Assembly (NCBI RefSeq): GCF_003369915.1
Contig: NC_046676.1
Span: forward strand, 6,634,001-6,698,000
Reading direction: 5' to 3'
From: Drosophila miranda
Lineage: Eukaryota; Arthropoda; Insecta; Diptera; Drosophilidae
DNA: 64,000 bases
The notes under the pieces are model-generated. The model did no database searches. It was not told the DNA's origin and saw only the letters and a list, made by a program, of their open reading frames with translations. Positions 12,097 to 25,300 of this stretch are shown piece by piece (position 1 is the stretch's first letter; each line of letters begins with the position of its first letter). The translations under genes were made by a program, and so were the position numbers.

Positions 12097-12568
12097 GTGA
12101 GAGAAACCACTTACTCTTTAAGCAAATTAAATGAACAAATTGTTTATAGTTTTGATTTTGCGACAAATGCGGCCGACTGCGAATTTCATATAGTCATTGT
12201 CGATAGAATATACGGTCTCACCCTCAGAAATATACCAAAATATGCCGAAATATACCGACGAATTCAAGTTATAATTTACGAACTTAGCCCACTTCAGCCC
12301 CCTCTATTTAAATAGTTCAACTACTTCAGGTAGTGAGAGAAACCACTTACTCTTTAAGCAAATTAAATGAACAAATTGTTTATAGTTTTGATTTTGCGAC
12401 AAATGCGGCCGACTGCGAATTTCATATAGTCATTGTCGATAGAATATACGGTCTCACCCTCAGAAATATACCAAAATATGCCGAAATATACCGACGAATT
12501 CAAGTTATAATTTACGAACTTAGCCCACTTCAGCCCCCTCTATTTAAATAGTTCAACTACTTCAGGTA
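12097..12568. repeat. Perfect 236-bp tandem duplication upstream of Prosalpha1
   Basis: Two units, 12097-12332 and 12333-12568, appear identical by eye. The first begins 63 bp upstream of the Prosalpha1 start codon, so the copies span its promoter or 5' UTR. Each unit contains AAATATACCAAA and AAATATACCGAC. These match the reverse complement of Ohler core-promoter motif 6 (KTYRGTATWTTT) and are therefore in the right orientation for the minus-strand gene. Confidence 0.9.
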
Positions 12569-13700
12569 AATGGCTGAATATATTAACGATTGTAAATTCT
12601 TCTTGTAGATTCATGCCATCTTTCATCTGAACTCAAAAATAACAACGCTTACTTTCACCTGAACTGCGCTATTTTCGGTGGAATATCGAAATACCCCTTT
12701 GGCTTATAATGGGCTAATCGTTCTCCGTCAAGGATTGGAAACCATATTGCTTAATTTTGATTTTCCGTCGAAATATTGGATTTCTAAATAATGGATTAAA
12801 TAATCCAAACTAGCATGAAAAACATCGTTGTTTTTTCTATAGCATCGATATTTTTCAATAATGTATGACCGTAGCTTACGGAAATACCATTGCAGTATTA
12901 TACCAAATACTGGAAATACCAAATGTTGGTCTAATATATCTATTGATCAAATATAACTGCCAACATTTTCAAAACTGCTTTGACTGATAGTGGAATTTTA
13001 ATTGGCAGTTTTCGCATTTGCGGAGCTGCTCCATAAAATTGTTCCATTGAGAGCGTGCGGAACTTTGTCCTTTCATGGGCATATCATAAGCCAGACATGC
13101 TCGTATGCTTGTTGGTTGGAAATAACTGATTTAGTGGACTTTTCGAATGGCCATCTATCTCAGATCAGAGAATGAACAATTTTAGAGGACATACAGAGCG
13201 CCACAAAGAAACCAACCAAACCATACAAAGACATTGTTAGATCAGAGTTTCGTTTAATCAATTAGTCGTTATTTAAATTAGCTTAACAGTTACACTTAGG
13301 AGACTAGTAGGTGCTTATGAGTTAGACCGAGTACAAGTTTTCCAAATCTGTATATGTGTATGTATATTTATATGTAAGTGTGTGTGTATTTTTATAAGAA
13401 TCACTGTTGTCTGTCTGTCTGTCGCAATGTCTGCTGCCTGCCACAAGTCGTTGAAAACTTAAGTTACCGCATTCATTTAAAGTTAATTACGTTTTGTAAA
13501 TGGCAGTTACACAAAGTATAGGTGTATATTAGTAGTAGGTAGTACATTAATATTCCTTCTTTCCTTCATTGCCACTGCACGCAATTTCATTCCAACCTGA
13601 TTAACATTCCTCACTCTTCCGCTCGCCCTACCACTTGTGAGATTTACAACTCGCCCTGTCCGGTCCCGTTCCGTTCCGTCCCTGTGTGTGCCAATGTTTT
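12569..13700. other. Spacer: Prosalpha1 upstream region and 3' UTR of the ZP gene
   Basis: No gene is recognised. The left part continues with degenerate motif-6-like elements (gaaatacc, tataccaaatac) as far as about 12930. The right part, up to the ZP stop codon at 13701, should include the 3' UTR of that gene, but no exact polyadenylation hexamer was picked out. A small TGTCTG/TGTG repeat is at about 13380-13425. Confidence 0.4.
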
Positions 13701-16338
13701 CTACATCAGCCGCCAACTCAGAGCACAGAGGAGCGTCCAAACACAGGCCAAGGACAGACCGGCCGTATCCGAAGCCGAACCCGAACTGAGATGTCCTAGC
13801 TCTCGCTCGTCCACCACAAAGGCGGGCACGGCACTGGCAGGCGTCTGCTCCACAGAGCTGCCAACAAAGTTCCCGCGACTGTTGCGGGCCAGGCGCTGAT
13901 TGGCCAGCTTCAACTCCCGCAGTTTCTCCTCCAGCTGCAGGACCTCATCTGTGGGGGAGAGCACGGAGAACAAGAGACTGTTAGCAGGGGTTTTTCCCAG
14001 TGGAAAGGCAATCTCACAAACTTACTCTTGTTGACCCCCTCAATGTCGTTGACCTGCAGGAACATGGCCAGTGAAATCTCATAGACCTTATTCGCGGAGC
14101 TGATCTCCCGCTTGCGTCTTCCGAAGCCCACCTGGTTGTTGGAGCACTGCGTGCCCAAGCACTTGTCCAGGCACACGTTCACCGTGGCTCGGAACTGCAC
14201 GTACGAGGAGTCGGGAAACTTGAAGGCCTTGAATTTAGCACTCAAAATATCGCCGTCGATCGTGTTGAAGTTCTCGAACAGATACGGATCCACCGTGCAG
14301 CTGGGGGCAAAAGAGAAAAGGGTTATGGACGGAGTCAGGCATTGTCCGGGACCCACACTCTTACCCTTTGAAGATCAATGTTTCCGAGGAGGTGTGCGTG
14401 TCCGTAACATCCAGATAGTTCACACCCAAGCCATAAACAGGAGCCGAATCCTCGTCCAGGTTGATTTCCATGGTCAAAGGAGTTCCCTTCGAATGGTATT
14501 CGCATTAAATCTATTTGAAATCATTTTCTACAGTGTTTCTCTACAACTTACCGACTTGACTGTCAAATCCCTGGTAAACTTCTGGCCATCCTGGCTAACG
14601 CCAATGGAGAGACGCGGCTCCGGGGCGCGTTTGGTCAGCGACGTGGTGATCTCCAGATCCCTGCAAAACAGTTGAATGAACTGGTTCAGTTCTCTTGATT
14701 GAGATTGAGCTGGTGCCGACTATGCCCAGCCACGGGGGAACGGGGGACGAAAGGTGGTTGTAAATCAACGCCGGGCAATGAAAAACAAACATTGTATTGG
14801 ATCGGATCCTCCAATGGGAGGAGAGGCTGGCTCAGAGACAGAGACAGAGACCTGGACACGCCCCGCAATTAAATTGACTGTGGAGGTATTAACGCATGTG
14901 AAGCCGCCGGCATCGATTTGGCGGCTAATTACCTCCTGGTAATGGCAACTCTCCGGTGTACCGGTAGACAGGGAGACAGGGAGACTGGGAGTGGAAGGTG
15001 GGGGGTGGCGGGGAGACCTGGGATATGTTTGATTTATGGCCCTTTGGGTTGGACCCATCCTAGTCTCTGGGCTGAAATGGGGCATTTAATATGCCATAAA
15101 CTTTTGCATAGATTGCTCATAAAAATATGCATAGATGCTATTTTTTATGGGCAATTAAATTGCAAAGAAGACAGCAGTGGCAGTGGCAGTGGTAGCGGCA
15201 GCGGCAGCGGAAGCTGGAGCAAAAGCGGGCGCCCAAAAACTCACTCTGGTTCCTGGAAACCCGCCGGCAGCACATCGCGCTTGACCAGGCCACGACCAGA
15301 GTTGGAGCTGGAGCTGGTGCTGGTGCTGGTGCTGGTGGTTGTGGTGGTGGCATTCATCATGACATTATAGACGGGACCGCTCGTGGTGGTGATGCATTTA
15401 ACGCTGACGATCTCCTTGCTGCTGGCCGATTCGATGATGATTTTATGATAGTACACTTTCTTGCCCTACAGACAGGAAGAGACGGGAGTGGAATTGAGTT
15501 ACGGATACGTAATTATCTATGTATCTATGGCCGGGACGCACCGTTAACTGGTTGACCATGCGCGTGACTCCGCACTCGTAAAAGTCGCTCAGCGAGAGCC
15601 GGAAGACGGCCAGGGAGCCGTCGATTTGCGGTTGGCAGCGCTCATCCGGATAGCCCTTGAGACCCTCTAGGTAGATCTGTGGTGCGCTCTGGTCCTTCTC
15701 AGCGGCCGGCAGGCCAATGTCCACCCTCATCTGATCCTCCGAGCAGTGTACCTTGTGGGAGCCTGAAAGCAGCGAAAATGGAAAAATCTAAATTGTTGCT
15801 CGTATTCGCATTCGCATTCTTCGTATATTAAAAAGTGGGCTAGCATGTCGTCCACGGCCAGAACTGGACTAGACCCGATCCCGAGTCGGGCCACGCCCTC
15901 TCCATCGCCATCGCCATCGCCGTCATCATCATCATCCAGATGGACGGACGGATGGACGTTGACGAGATGGACCCAAGCACCACTAACACTAAACAATTGC
16001 CAAACATAATTGCCATGTGCTGCTATTGGAGCGAGTTTGTGGCTAAAGTCTTTTGTTTTTTTGCGCCCCTTGTCGGGCTGTTTTTTTTTTCTCTCTTCTT
16101 TGAGTCGGCTTAATGGACCCGCAGGGCTGCTTTCGAGGCTGGTGGAAAGCAAAAACGTGGCATTAGGCCCCAGACACACTCACACACTGCTTTGGTTTAG
16201 TTTGGTGCGCTTCGGCCTCTCGATGTGGCATAATTTTCAGGCCGAGCACCAGCCAGGCCGATCCGGTCCATGGCCGGCAATCAAAATCTTATTACCGTCG
16301 AACATGTGTAGGATGCCACAGAATTATCGGCTTAAATG

Positions 16339-16369
<31 letters not shown>

Positions 16370-19300
16370 TCTGCCGACGAGGCCATTAGCCGGCAAGGAT
16401 CTGGAACGGATCTCGGTGCAGGAGGGCAGACCACTGCAGATCTTTGCAGACGGCAAAACTAATTTAAATAATTGACTCTAACTACTTAATCTGGGTACTA
16501 ATGGCCCAACAAATCTAACAATTTCACAATTTTAGTGGCGGATCGGAATTTCGCATCGCATAAACCAGCAGCAGCCTCTCTCTCTCTCTGTCTGAGTCAT
16601 GGACATGCGATAATTCGTTTTTAATTAGCCAACAAAAGAGTGAAGTCCGCTGGGAGCAATGAGATCGGGAAAATAAACGCGGAAAAGCGCCAGGGCCCAG
16701 GTAATTAAAAATTGCAATTGCAGGGGCTGTCGCTGTGGCGCCGCCAGTTCTACCAGAACGGAAGGGGTCTGGGGCCTTTGTGTAATCGGAGCAGTTGCCT
16801 CAAGGTGGGCGTAATGCAAGCAAGCGGCGCCTAGAGAAACGAAAATGAAGAGACATAGCCACAAAGCGAGGCATGACTTCCGCCAAGAACTCAAATGCAG
16901 GAAACCGACCTGCTCCTGCTTACCAATAAAACAAATACAAATGCGAGGGCAGGGCATTAAAAGTGCATTAAGGATGCCGGAGATGGAGATGGGGCGTTGA
17001 GGAACCCCCAAATTAGATAGAGACATGGAAACAGGCCGTTCAAAGCCAGTGAACACTGAGAGGATGAAGGAGGGTTTCCCCACTCTCCAGTAATTGAGTG
17101 TCGGGCCCGCAAAGAAGGAGGAACACGCTTCTGTAGACGCTTCATGAACTGCCCCAGAACCAATATACCCTCTCGCTGTCGGTGTCTACGGGGCATCTGA
17201 GAGGGACGCCCACGAAACGATGACTAGACTGGGATGCCGGACCAGGCCGAATGAAGCTGTTGCCGCCAAATGGTGTCCGTGGCCGTGGCCGTGGCCGTGG
17301 CCGTGGGCGACCGACTTGGGTGAGAAATAATTGAATTTCGAGCTGATGCGCGGGCCCTTTGCTGCTTAGATGTTCTGCATGTTCTTTTATTGATTGAATT
17401 TTTATTGCCCGCCGCTGATTACAATTTATTTGACACCATTTTTATGGGCCAAGCGGAGTCAGTTCGTGAGAACGAGAGCCCTAAAAGGCTGGAGAAGACA
17501 GAACAACTTAACCCACATTTGGTCGGGGGGAGGGGAGGGCAATCTCTTGGAATCAGATTGAGAGTGGCGTGGGCTGGAGTGGGCGGTGGGCCGCTCGGAT
17601 CGAAGTCAGATTGGGGCATTAGCATTTAACCTGTGAACATGACAAATCAGCAAAACGTGCCACATGCATGAACAAGCCTCTGTCTGTGTCTGTGTCTGTG
17701 TCTCTGCCCCAACGATCATGTAAGCAGCATGAGTTGTACCGCAACCGTTGCAGCCAGGCATAAATTTCCATTACCAATAAATTTAAAAGAAATTGCATTA
17801 CAGCCAAAATGACCCGTAGCGAAATTCCGCGGAAAAGAACCTCGGAGTAGAGGCAATGAAATATCGCGCCAGAGACAGCAGCAATTCGGTGGGCCATCAA
17901 CCAGCGACGTCCCCCAGGAGTCGCCTCCGCATGCTCCTCCACCTCCACCTTCATATCACAATCAGCAGCCACGACAATGTTCCACTGTTCCACGGCTCTC
18001 CTTCAAACAATTTGGCAACAAATGCGCGCGCACAATCAAATGAATGCACAAATCAATAAGACAACAGTTGCTGCAACCGCAACAACAGCAACAACAACAA
18101 CCGACAATTGCAACGTGCAACACCGTTTACAAGCCACGCCAAGCCGCAACAAGTCAAGCCTACTGGTTGGTGGTGGGGCGGAGAGGAAGGGAAGCTTCAC
18201 CTTGGGCCAAAATAACCAAATCATTGCCATGCAAATGGCATCGTTTTGTTGCCTCAGTCATCGCCAGCTTCCCTCTCTTTCTATCTATCTGTGTGTGTCT
18301 CTCTCTCTCTCTCTGTCTATCTCTATCTCGTTCGCTGTCTCTGTTGCTGGGTGGAAGAAGAGTAGTCGTGAAAGGTGGGAAAGACATCTCGGTACTCGGG
18401 AAGACTTCACTCAGCCCCCACCTCCACCTATTTGCTCAGCTGGTCTGCACTGAGAGAAATTGTACGTCTGTCTGCAGAAGCAACAGAGCTCTAAACTGAA
18501 TAAATGTTTCGAGATATCAGCTACCAAAAACGTTTCAAGGTTTAAATTCCATGTAAATGAAAGGCCATCGAGCAAACGGTTTATTTTGCCAATCAGTCTA
18601 CGCGGCACGGGCCGGGGCTCTACATTTATACCCGAAACTCAGTTAGCATGTGTGTTGCTATCTCACTCTCCTCCGCCAGAGCGCGCACACTGCACGAGGA
18701 AGTGTGTGTGTGAAGGAGGGAATGAGTTCATTAGTTCTGGCTACAATAATGATTCGATCTGCTCCAGATTAGTTAATCTGCTAGCTATGATCATTCTCTA
18801 TTCGGTTTTCTCGTACCTTCCAAATTCTGGATGCCACAGATATTCGCGCGTTGTGGGGCTACACTTGTTACAGTGTGATATCACAGGAGTCTTGATACAA
18901 AATTTGCTTGCTCTAGCTTTTATAGTCTCTGAGATCTAGGTGCTCATCGGAACGGAGGGTCTTGGGTTTTGACGCTGATCGGAAAAGCTTCCTTCTGGGT
19001 TTTACAGACATCCGATGCCACCCAAAATCGAATACACCCCTAAACTCTTTGAGTATCGGGTCGTTTCCACATTATTTCATGGAACAAATGGGTATTTATA
19101 AAAGTAAATTTTGAATAGTTTTCGTGTAGTTTCTCTTGATGTACCCTTGGAGCCAAAAGCAATGTGGCAACAATTGTTTCATGATTGTGTGTGTGTGTGT
19201 GTGTGTGTTAGTTTGTGGCAACTCCAAATGCATCTCCATGTTGTGTCTGGGACTGCAAGTGCAACTGCTATTGCAATTGCAATGGCAATTGCCGTGGCCA

Positions 19301-22300
19301 TGGCCATGGCCAGATTATGCAATTGTCTGACTCAATGTCTCCCGGTCTCCGTATCCGTCTCCGTCTCCGTCTGTGTGGGATTCCAGTCACGTTTCTGGCT
19401 GCTGCTGCTGCTGCTGGTGGCACTGGGTAGGCACCAACTAGGCAGAGATCTGGGCGATCAGCAAACTACTCGTATTTTCGGGATTCTCTGTGGTCCAACA
19501 GCTGGGAAGTGTTAGGCCCAGAGGCGTCTGTGTCCATCCACTCTGGCCACTAAACGGTAAACGGGGAGACAGATCCTCACTCAGGAGGGGGCGCTACGAT
19601 AGGGGGGAGGGGTCTGCAGAGGAGCTCGGTTCAATCCATTTGTGACTTTCACATTTATGACAAGCCATCGACTGATAGCAAATAACCTCTCCTCTGTGCG
19701 AGTGCCTGCGGCTCTCCTCCATCTCCTATAAATGAGTGAAATTGCCTGACCAGGCCTGGGATTGCCATTGCCATTGCCATTGCCATTGCCATTGCTTGGG
19801 CCACTAACTTGACACACACGACGCACGATTATCATCAATCTTGGGGGCCGGGGCACAGGAAATACTGGTAATTTTCTAGACCCCACCGCTCCACCGTTCC
19901 CCACTGCCAGCCAGCCCCATCATCCTTTTCAATGACCAATTACACTTAACGGGCATGCATACAAAATAAATTAGAAAACCTCAACTGCTCAACAGATGGG
20001 AATGGCACTGCCGCACGGCTGCGCAGGAGGTGGAGGTCAGCGCCAGTCGGAGTCGCAGTGGGTGTTGCCTCGTCCCAATGGGTAATGGCTCCACTCTTCC
20101 TCCGCCAATATGCTAAGCAGTGTCAATGTGTCAATGTTGCCGCGTAAATCCATCAAAGAGAAAGAGAGTTCCAATGGAGTTCCAAACCCGTTTAGCCCCC
20201 CGCCTCGACGGACCGCAAACTGGCTACAAATGTGATAATTGTAAAGCATTTAGTTGGGATATTAGAGATCCATAGCCACTCCTGCCCAGGCCCAGGCCCC
20301 ATCCTCAACGGATCTGCGGCGGCGCTATCTTCGTGCCGCTTCTGTCTTCAGTGTCTTCAGTACACTGTACACAGTGGCTGTCAATTGTATGTGCTGGCAG
20401 CGCAAATTGCCATTCGTTCTGTCGCTTCGTCTACTCTCGTCTTGGTGTGTCTCGCATCATTATCGGCAAACAACTTTTTGTTTGTTAATTGTTTCAAATG
20501 ACGCAATTTCTAGCTGCCATTTATAGAATTCTGATTCCGTCAGCTGATTGCGTCAGCAGTCTTTGGCCAAGAGCGAGCACCATCCATCCTCATGTTGCCG
20601 ATGTGAATGCCCTGCTCCATGGCCATGCCAGAGCCACTGCTCCAGCCGAGAGTTGGAGTCATCAACTCAACACCCGGTGAATGCAGTAGCCGGAAATTAT
20701 GTGCTACGCCTGGCGGCCAATCAATAACACTGCATTAAGGCCAAATACTGAGCCAATAAATTGTGGCATTTACCCATCAGCCTGCCTCTGCTCTGCTCCT
20801 CCAAACTGGGGAAAAGCAGTCGAGAACGATCTCTCTGAGACAGTTCCACAGACTGGAAGACGGGAATCATTTTAGGAGTAGATCATCTCAATCTTAGATC
20901 TCTTTTGGGCCTCAACACCACGATCTTGCGGATCTATCCTTTAAGACGCCCAAATTTCAGGAAGCAGCACTTGGAAACCAGATTGCAGATACCGTTTTTC
21001 CTGGTCCCAGTACCCCCCGCAGGGGATGCGGCTTAAATTAGACGCATGATCAATTGGGCGAACCGAAAACCCAACTTGCTTTGCTGGAGAGCTGGAGACC
21101 TGCCATCCCATTTGGCCATATTTAAAACATGAGATGCAAACACACAGCTCCTCCCGCTATCCCGTCTGTCCGTCCATGACTCTCGTCAGCAGCTGGGGAA
21201 CGGTAAATCCGCGGCAAGGCAAGGCAAGGCCAAGAGGTAACTTTGCCCGGCGTGAACATTATGCGCAGCTGGCTAATTAAATTACACAACAGTTTGGACA
21301 CATGAGTGCCGGCCGAAGTGCGCGCAGGAGAGGGAAACGTCGGCTGATGAACAGTAAACCTGGCCAAAAGAACGGATGCAACACAACTGTGTGGCATGCC
21401 TCTCGCCAACTCATACGAATGTCCATGACTTTGACTTTGACTCAGAGCTGCGGCTGCAAGTGCGACTGCGACTGCGACTGCAGACGGTTAAGCTTAATGC
21501 TCAAGCGGCGTCAACAGATGTAAATGTAAATGTTGCATGCACAAAAAGCTGCTCCGAGCTGCCACCTCATGTGGCCCGGCTTGCTGGTGCATGAGGCATG
21601 AGGCATGACTAGGCTGGGACTGCCACCTGACTGTAGCTGTTTCTTTTCATGTTGCTGCACTCCTTCTCCTCTTTTCGGGGGAGTGGAACGGCGGAAGATG
21701 AGCAACATTTATTAATTGTCAAGACAGCAGAGAAGCAGCCATCAGAGTGAACAAATGGGGGGTCGATACTAGACGATACCAAGATGAATTTAATAATAAG
21801 GTGACGTCGTCCGCTGTGGTGAGGACCATCAGCACTCTCTTGGCTCTCAGAGAGACAAGCGCTAGAAAGGGACAGCGAACGTCTTACGTTCTACGGATGG
21901 TCCTCGAAAGAGAGCATCTTGGTCCACAGTTTCCATAATGTCATAGAGAGTTTCGTCTGGTTTATTCTGATTTCAGCAGCATATCCGATGGGGATTAACT
22001 GGATTAAGTAGCTGCAGATATACTAGATCTCAACTCTTCTCCCAGCATCTTGTTGCGCCATCCAAGTACGTTCTTTGGGCATGAATTATTTCGGCCTTGT
22101 TAGACCGACTTGCTGACATCTCTTTGCGTGGCGTAACTGTAAACCTACTCGTGTTTTGAGGCCCCCCTCCCTGGCCCTGGTTCCCTTTCTTCACCCTTGA
22201 CAATTTGTCGCAATTTCTACGTCACGTCCATTGTTCATTCACTCATTCGCCTTCATTCAGTCGCTCCCAGTCGCTCAGTCACTCACTCATTCGCTTATTT

Positions 22301-25300
22301 ACACATTTTTCAGCACGGCGGCGTTTCAGCACTTGCTAAATTGTTGGTTTCCGCTTTTTAGCTGGCACGCTGGCTCTCCCGCGGCCTTCTTGTTGGCCCG
22401 GCCAAATTGCTTGAGGAGAGAACAAGGCAGAAACACGGAAATAAGTCTAACTTATGGAGACCGAAGCTTGCAACACCCTTGCAGGTTGAGTGCTTCTATT
22501 ATATGTAGAACGATGCGAATGTCCATGAATCGAATGAATAGACATTCGTCTTGGGATGTAAAAAACATTGAGCGCATTCCCCAGCTGAACTTGATGGATC
22601 AGTGGATCACTGAAAGATTTCATCCATCATATATTCTTATCGATATATCAGCCTTCGATATATGGAGTGTATTATTGAAAATCGAATGGATGAGTTTATG
22701 CATCAAAATCACTGATCATGTGCGCTCACCAGCACTATGGAATAAATCCATCACTGATATCTTAGGGATCTTAATTTTGTAAATTTTACATATATTTCCA
22801 CTTCTTTAAGTAAAACGAAACCATCCAATTTTTATTTCATAGATTTTAAGCGGAGAAAAACAGAAGCACTTTAAGATTTAATGATATTTTAGGTAAATAT
22901 ATAAAAGAAAATTTTTTAGTTCGATTGTTTCAGTAACTTTTTATAAAAACATCAGTTAAAACTTAATTGCAAAGCCCTTATTTCTTTAGGGCTCTCCTTC
23001 TCCACGGTGCAAACTTCTCCTTAATAGCATGATGCCCTCGGCAAGAGTATGGATCGTAATGAGAAGAGCAGAAGCCGCAGCATTTACCGCTAAGAAGTTT
23101 CGAGTGAAAGCGAATTGTGCATTGTTCTGGCCCTATTGAGCCATTTGCCTCGGACGGGAATGCGTTTACAGTAACCGCGAGAGGAGTACAGAGTATGGAG
23201 TACAGAGTATGGAGTATGGAGGAGCTGTGAGAGGCTCCGCTCCACACATGCCTAACTGTACACCGAAGACAAATTAATAAGAAAATACTTAGGACGAACT
23301 CTAATCATAGGAATTAATTCAATTGGCAGCACGAGAAAGTGTTGTTCTTGCGGCTGTCGGTTCTTCTCCTACAGTTTTTTTTACCATATTAAGGCAGTAT
23401 TCGCTGGAAGAAGCTCTCTACGCTCGATGTGGCGGCATATAATTGCGTTTTCTTTTTATATAACGACCAAACGACAGCGGCCGGCCGTTGCTGTGTTCTT
23501 GCCATGGCCCGACTCGATGCCTTTTTACGCTTAATTGGCCATAAAAGTTGCTGTTGTTGTGTTGGCCACAAATGAGAATTTCATTGCCTCCATGCCGTGG
23601 CTCGAATGCCGCGAATCTCATTTATCAAATGGCTTCTCTTTGATTCGAATCTGACACATTTCCTTTGGGCCCATGACACACAAAAATGTTTGGTTGAATT
23701 TCCAGCATCGGTCATTAATCAAATGATCATTGGGGGCGGGGCGCTTTACCAAAGGGGAAGGCTTTACCAAAGACCAAGGCGAACAAACACCTTTTGAACC
23801 CTTAACCCAATTGCTAATTGTGGCCGCAAATCCCACTGCCAGTCGACTCTCCTCTCACAATTATCGATAGGGTCAGCCCATAAATCTCTCCGGGGGTTAG
23901 GCTAATCAACTGAAGCGCCTCTCGGAACCGCCAAAGGTGTCCCGTCCGTACGGAGAAGGAACCGGAGAAGAATGGAAATGTTGTATAGACACAAACACAC
24001 TCTCATCACATCCCATGCTCGTACTCGTCGTGGCACTCGTACAGCTGCGGTCAAGGCAATAGTAAATGCTGCCAATGAAATATTTTATATGTGTACTCCA
24101 GAGGGGTTTCAGTGTCACACGGCGCCGTAGGATTTTTCGCTAAAGGAAGCGCTCCTAATATTTTGACCGCTGCTGTGGGTTGTCTATTGCGCACAGCGTA
24201 CAAGTACTAGTATTCGTATATGGGACATGGCCTGCTGTGAAGCTTTGGCCTGCAACCAACTGACCAAGTGACCGCCAGCCAAAATTACAACAACTGGGAA
24301 ATTTATTGCATCGAAGCCCTGGCTAGCGAGTGGAGACTCTTGGGGGAGCCAGGGAGGAGGAGGGGGGAATGCCTTGCCATTTGAAAGCGGTAATATTTTA
24401 TTTTGCATTGAATTAGCGAGCCAGTGCCCGTACCCGTACCCGAGAGCCGTAATGCCCAAAAACGTACGTTACCCGTGGGCGTTGTCTTGGCCACATTTGG
24501 GCATTGGGCATTAGCCACAGACAGAGAGAGCGAGAGAGCGAGAGGGGGAGCCACGCGAGTGTCGTGTTCTGGCCCACACCTGCAATTGACATTATTATTT
24601 TGCAGTGTGTCCGGGGATTGCGATGCGGATTGCGTGCACCAGTGCACCGTGCACCGTGCACCAAAGGGAAGAGCGGCGACTGTTGCAGCTTGATTTATAA
24701 TTGTCCAACTGGGTTTTTGGGTAGGCATTCCTTTCTACGCATCTTGATAAGTGCGTAGTTTATGGCCATGGCTTGGACCAGTGGACGGAGACGGGGACAG
24801 GGGGTTAACTTGCATCTCGGCACGGTCATCGCTTGTCCGGGCACAAACTTGTTGAAAGGCGGCGACGGGCCGTGGAGTACGAGTACTCCACTCGTATGTA
24901 TTTGTGGTCGGTCGTGTATCGCATGCCTGGCCATCTGGCCACGTTAATAACCGTTTTGGACATGCCAAGCGGCATTATTAACAGCATTTTCTTCTCCTTT
25001 TATTTATCTATCTCTTCTCTCTAGCTCTTCTCCATTTTTCGTTTGTCTGCGGCGCTTTTAATTGCCGCAACACAGAAATAGACAGAGAGCGAGGAGTCTG
25101 GGCGACATTTTAATTGAAATTCTACAGAAATAGCAACACTTTGCTACAAGATAAGGGAAAATCTATGAGAAGCATCACCAAATGCGAGGGAACTGCATTT
25201 TATTGTCCACCAAAATCTCCGAAGAAGACCAATGTTTTTAGAGGGTTCCGTAAATTAAAATTTAATCTCCAGCATGACTTGCAGTTCGGTTAGAAAGTGA

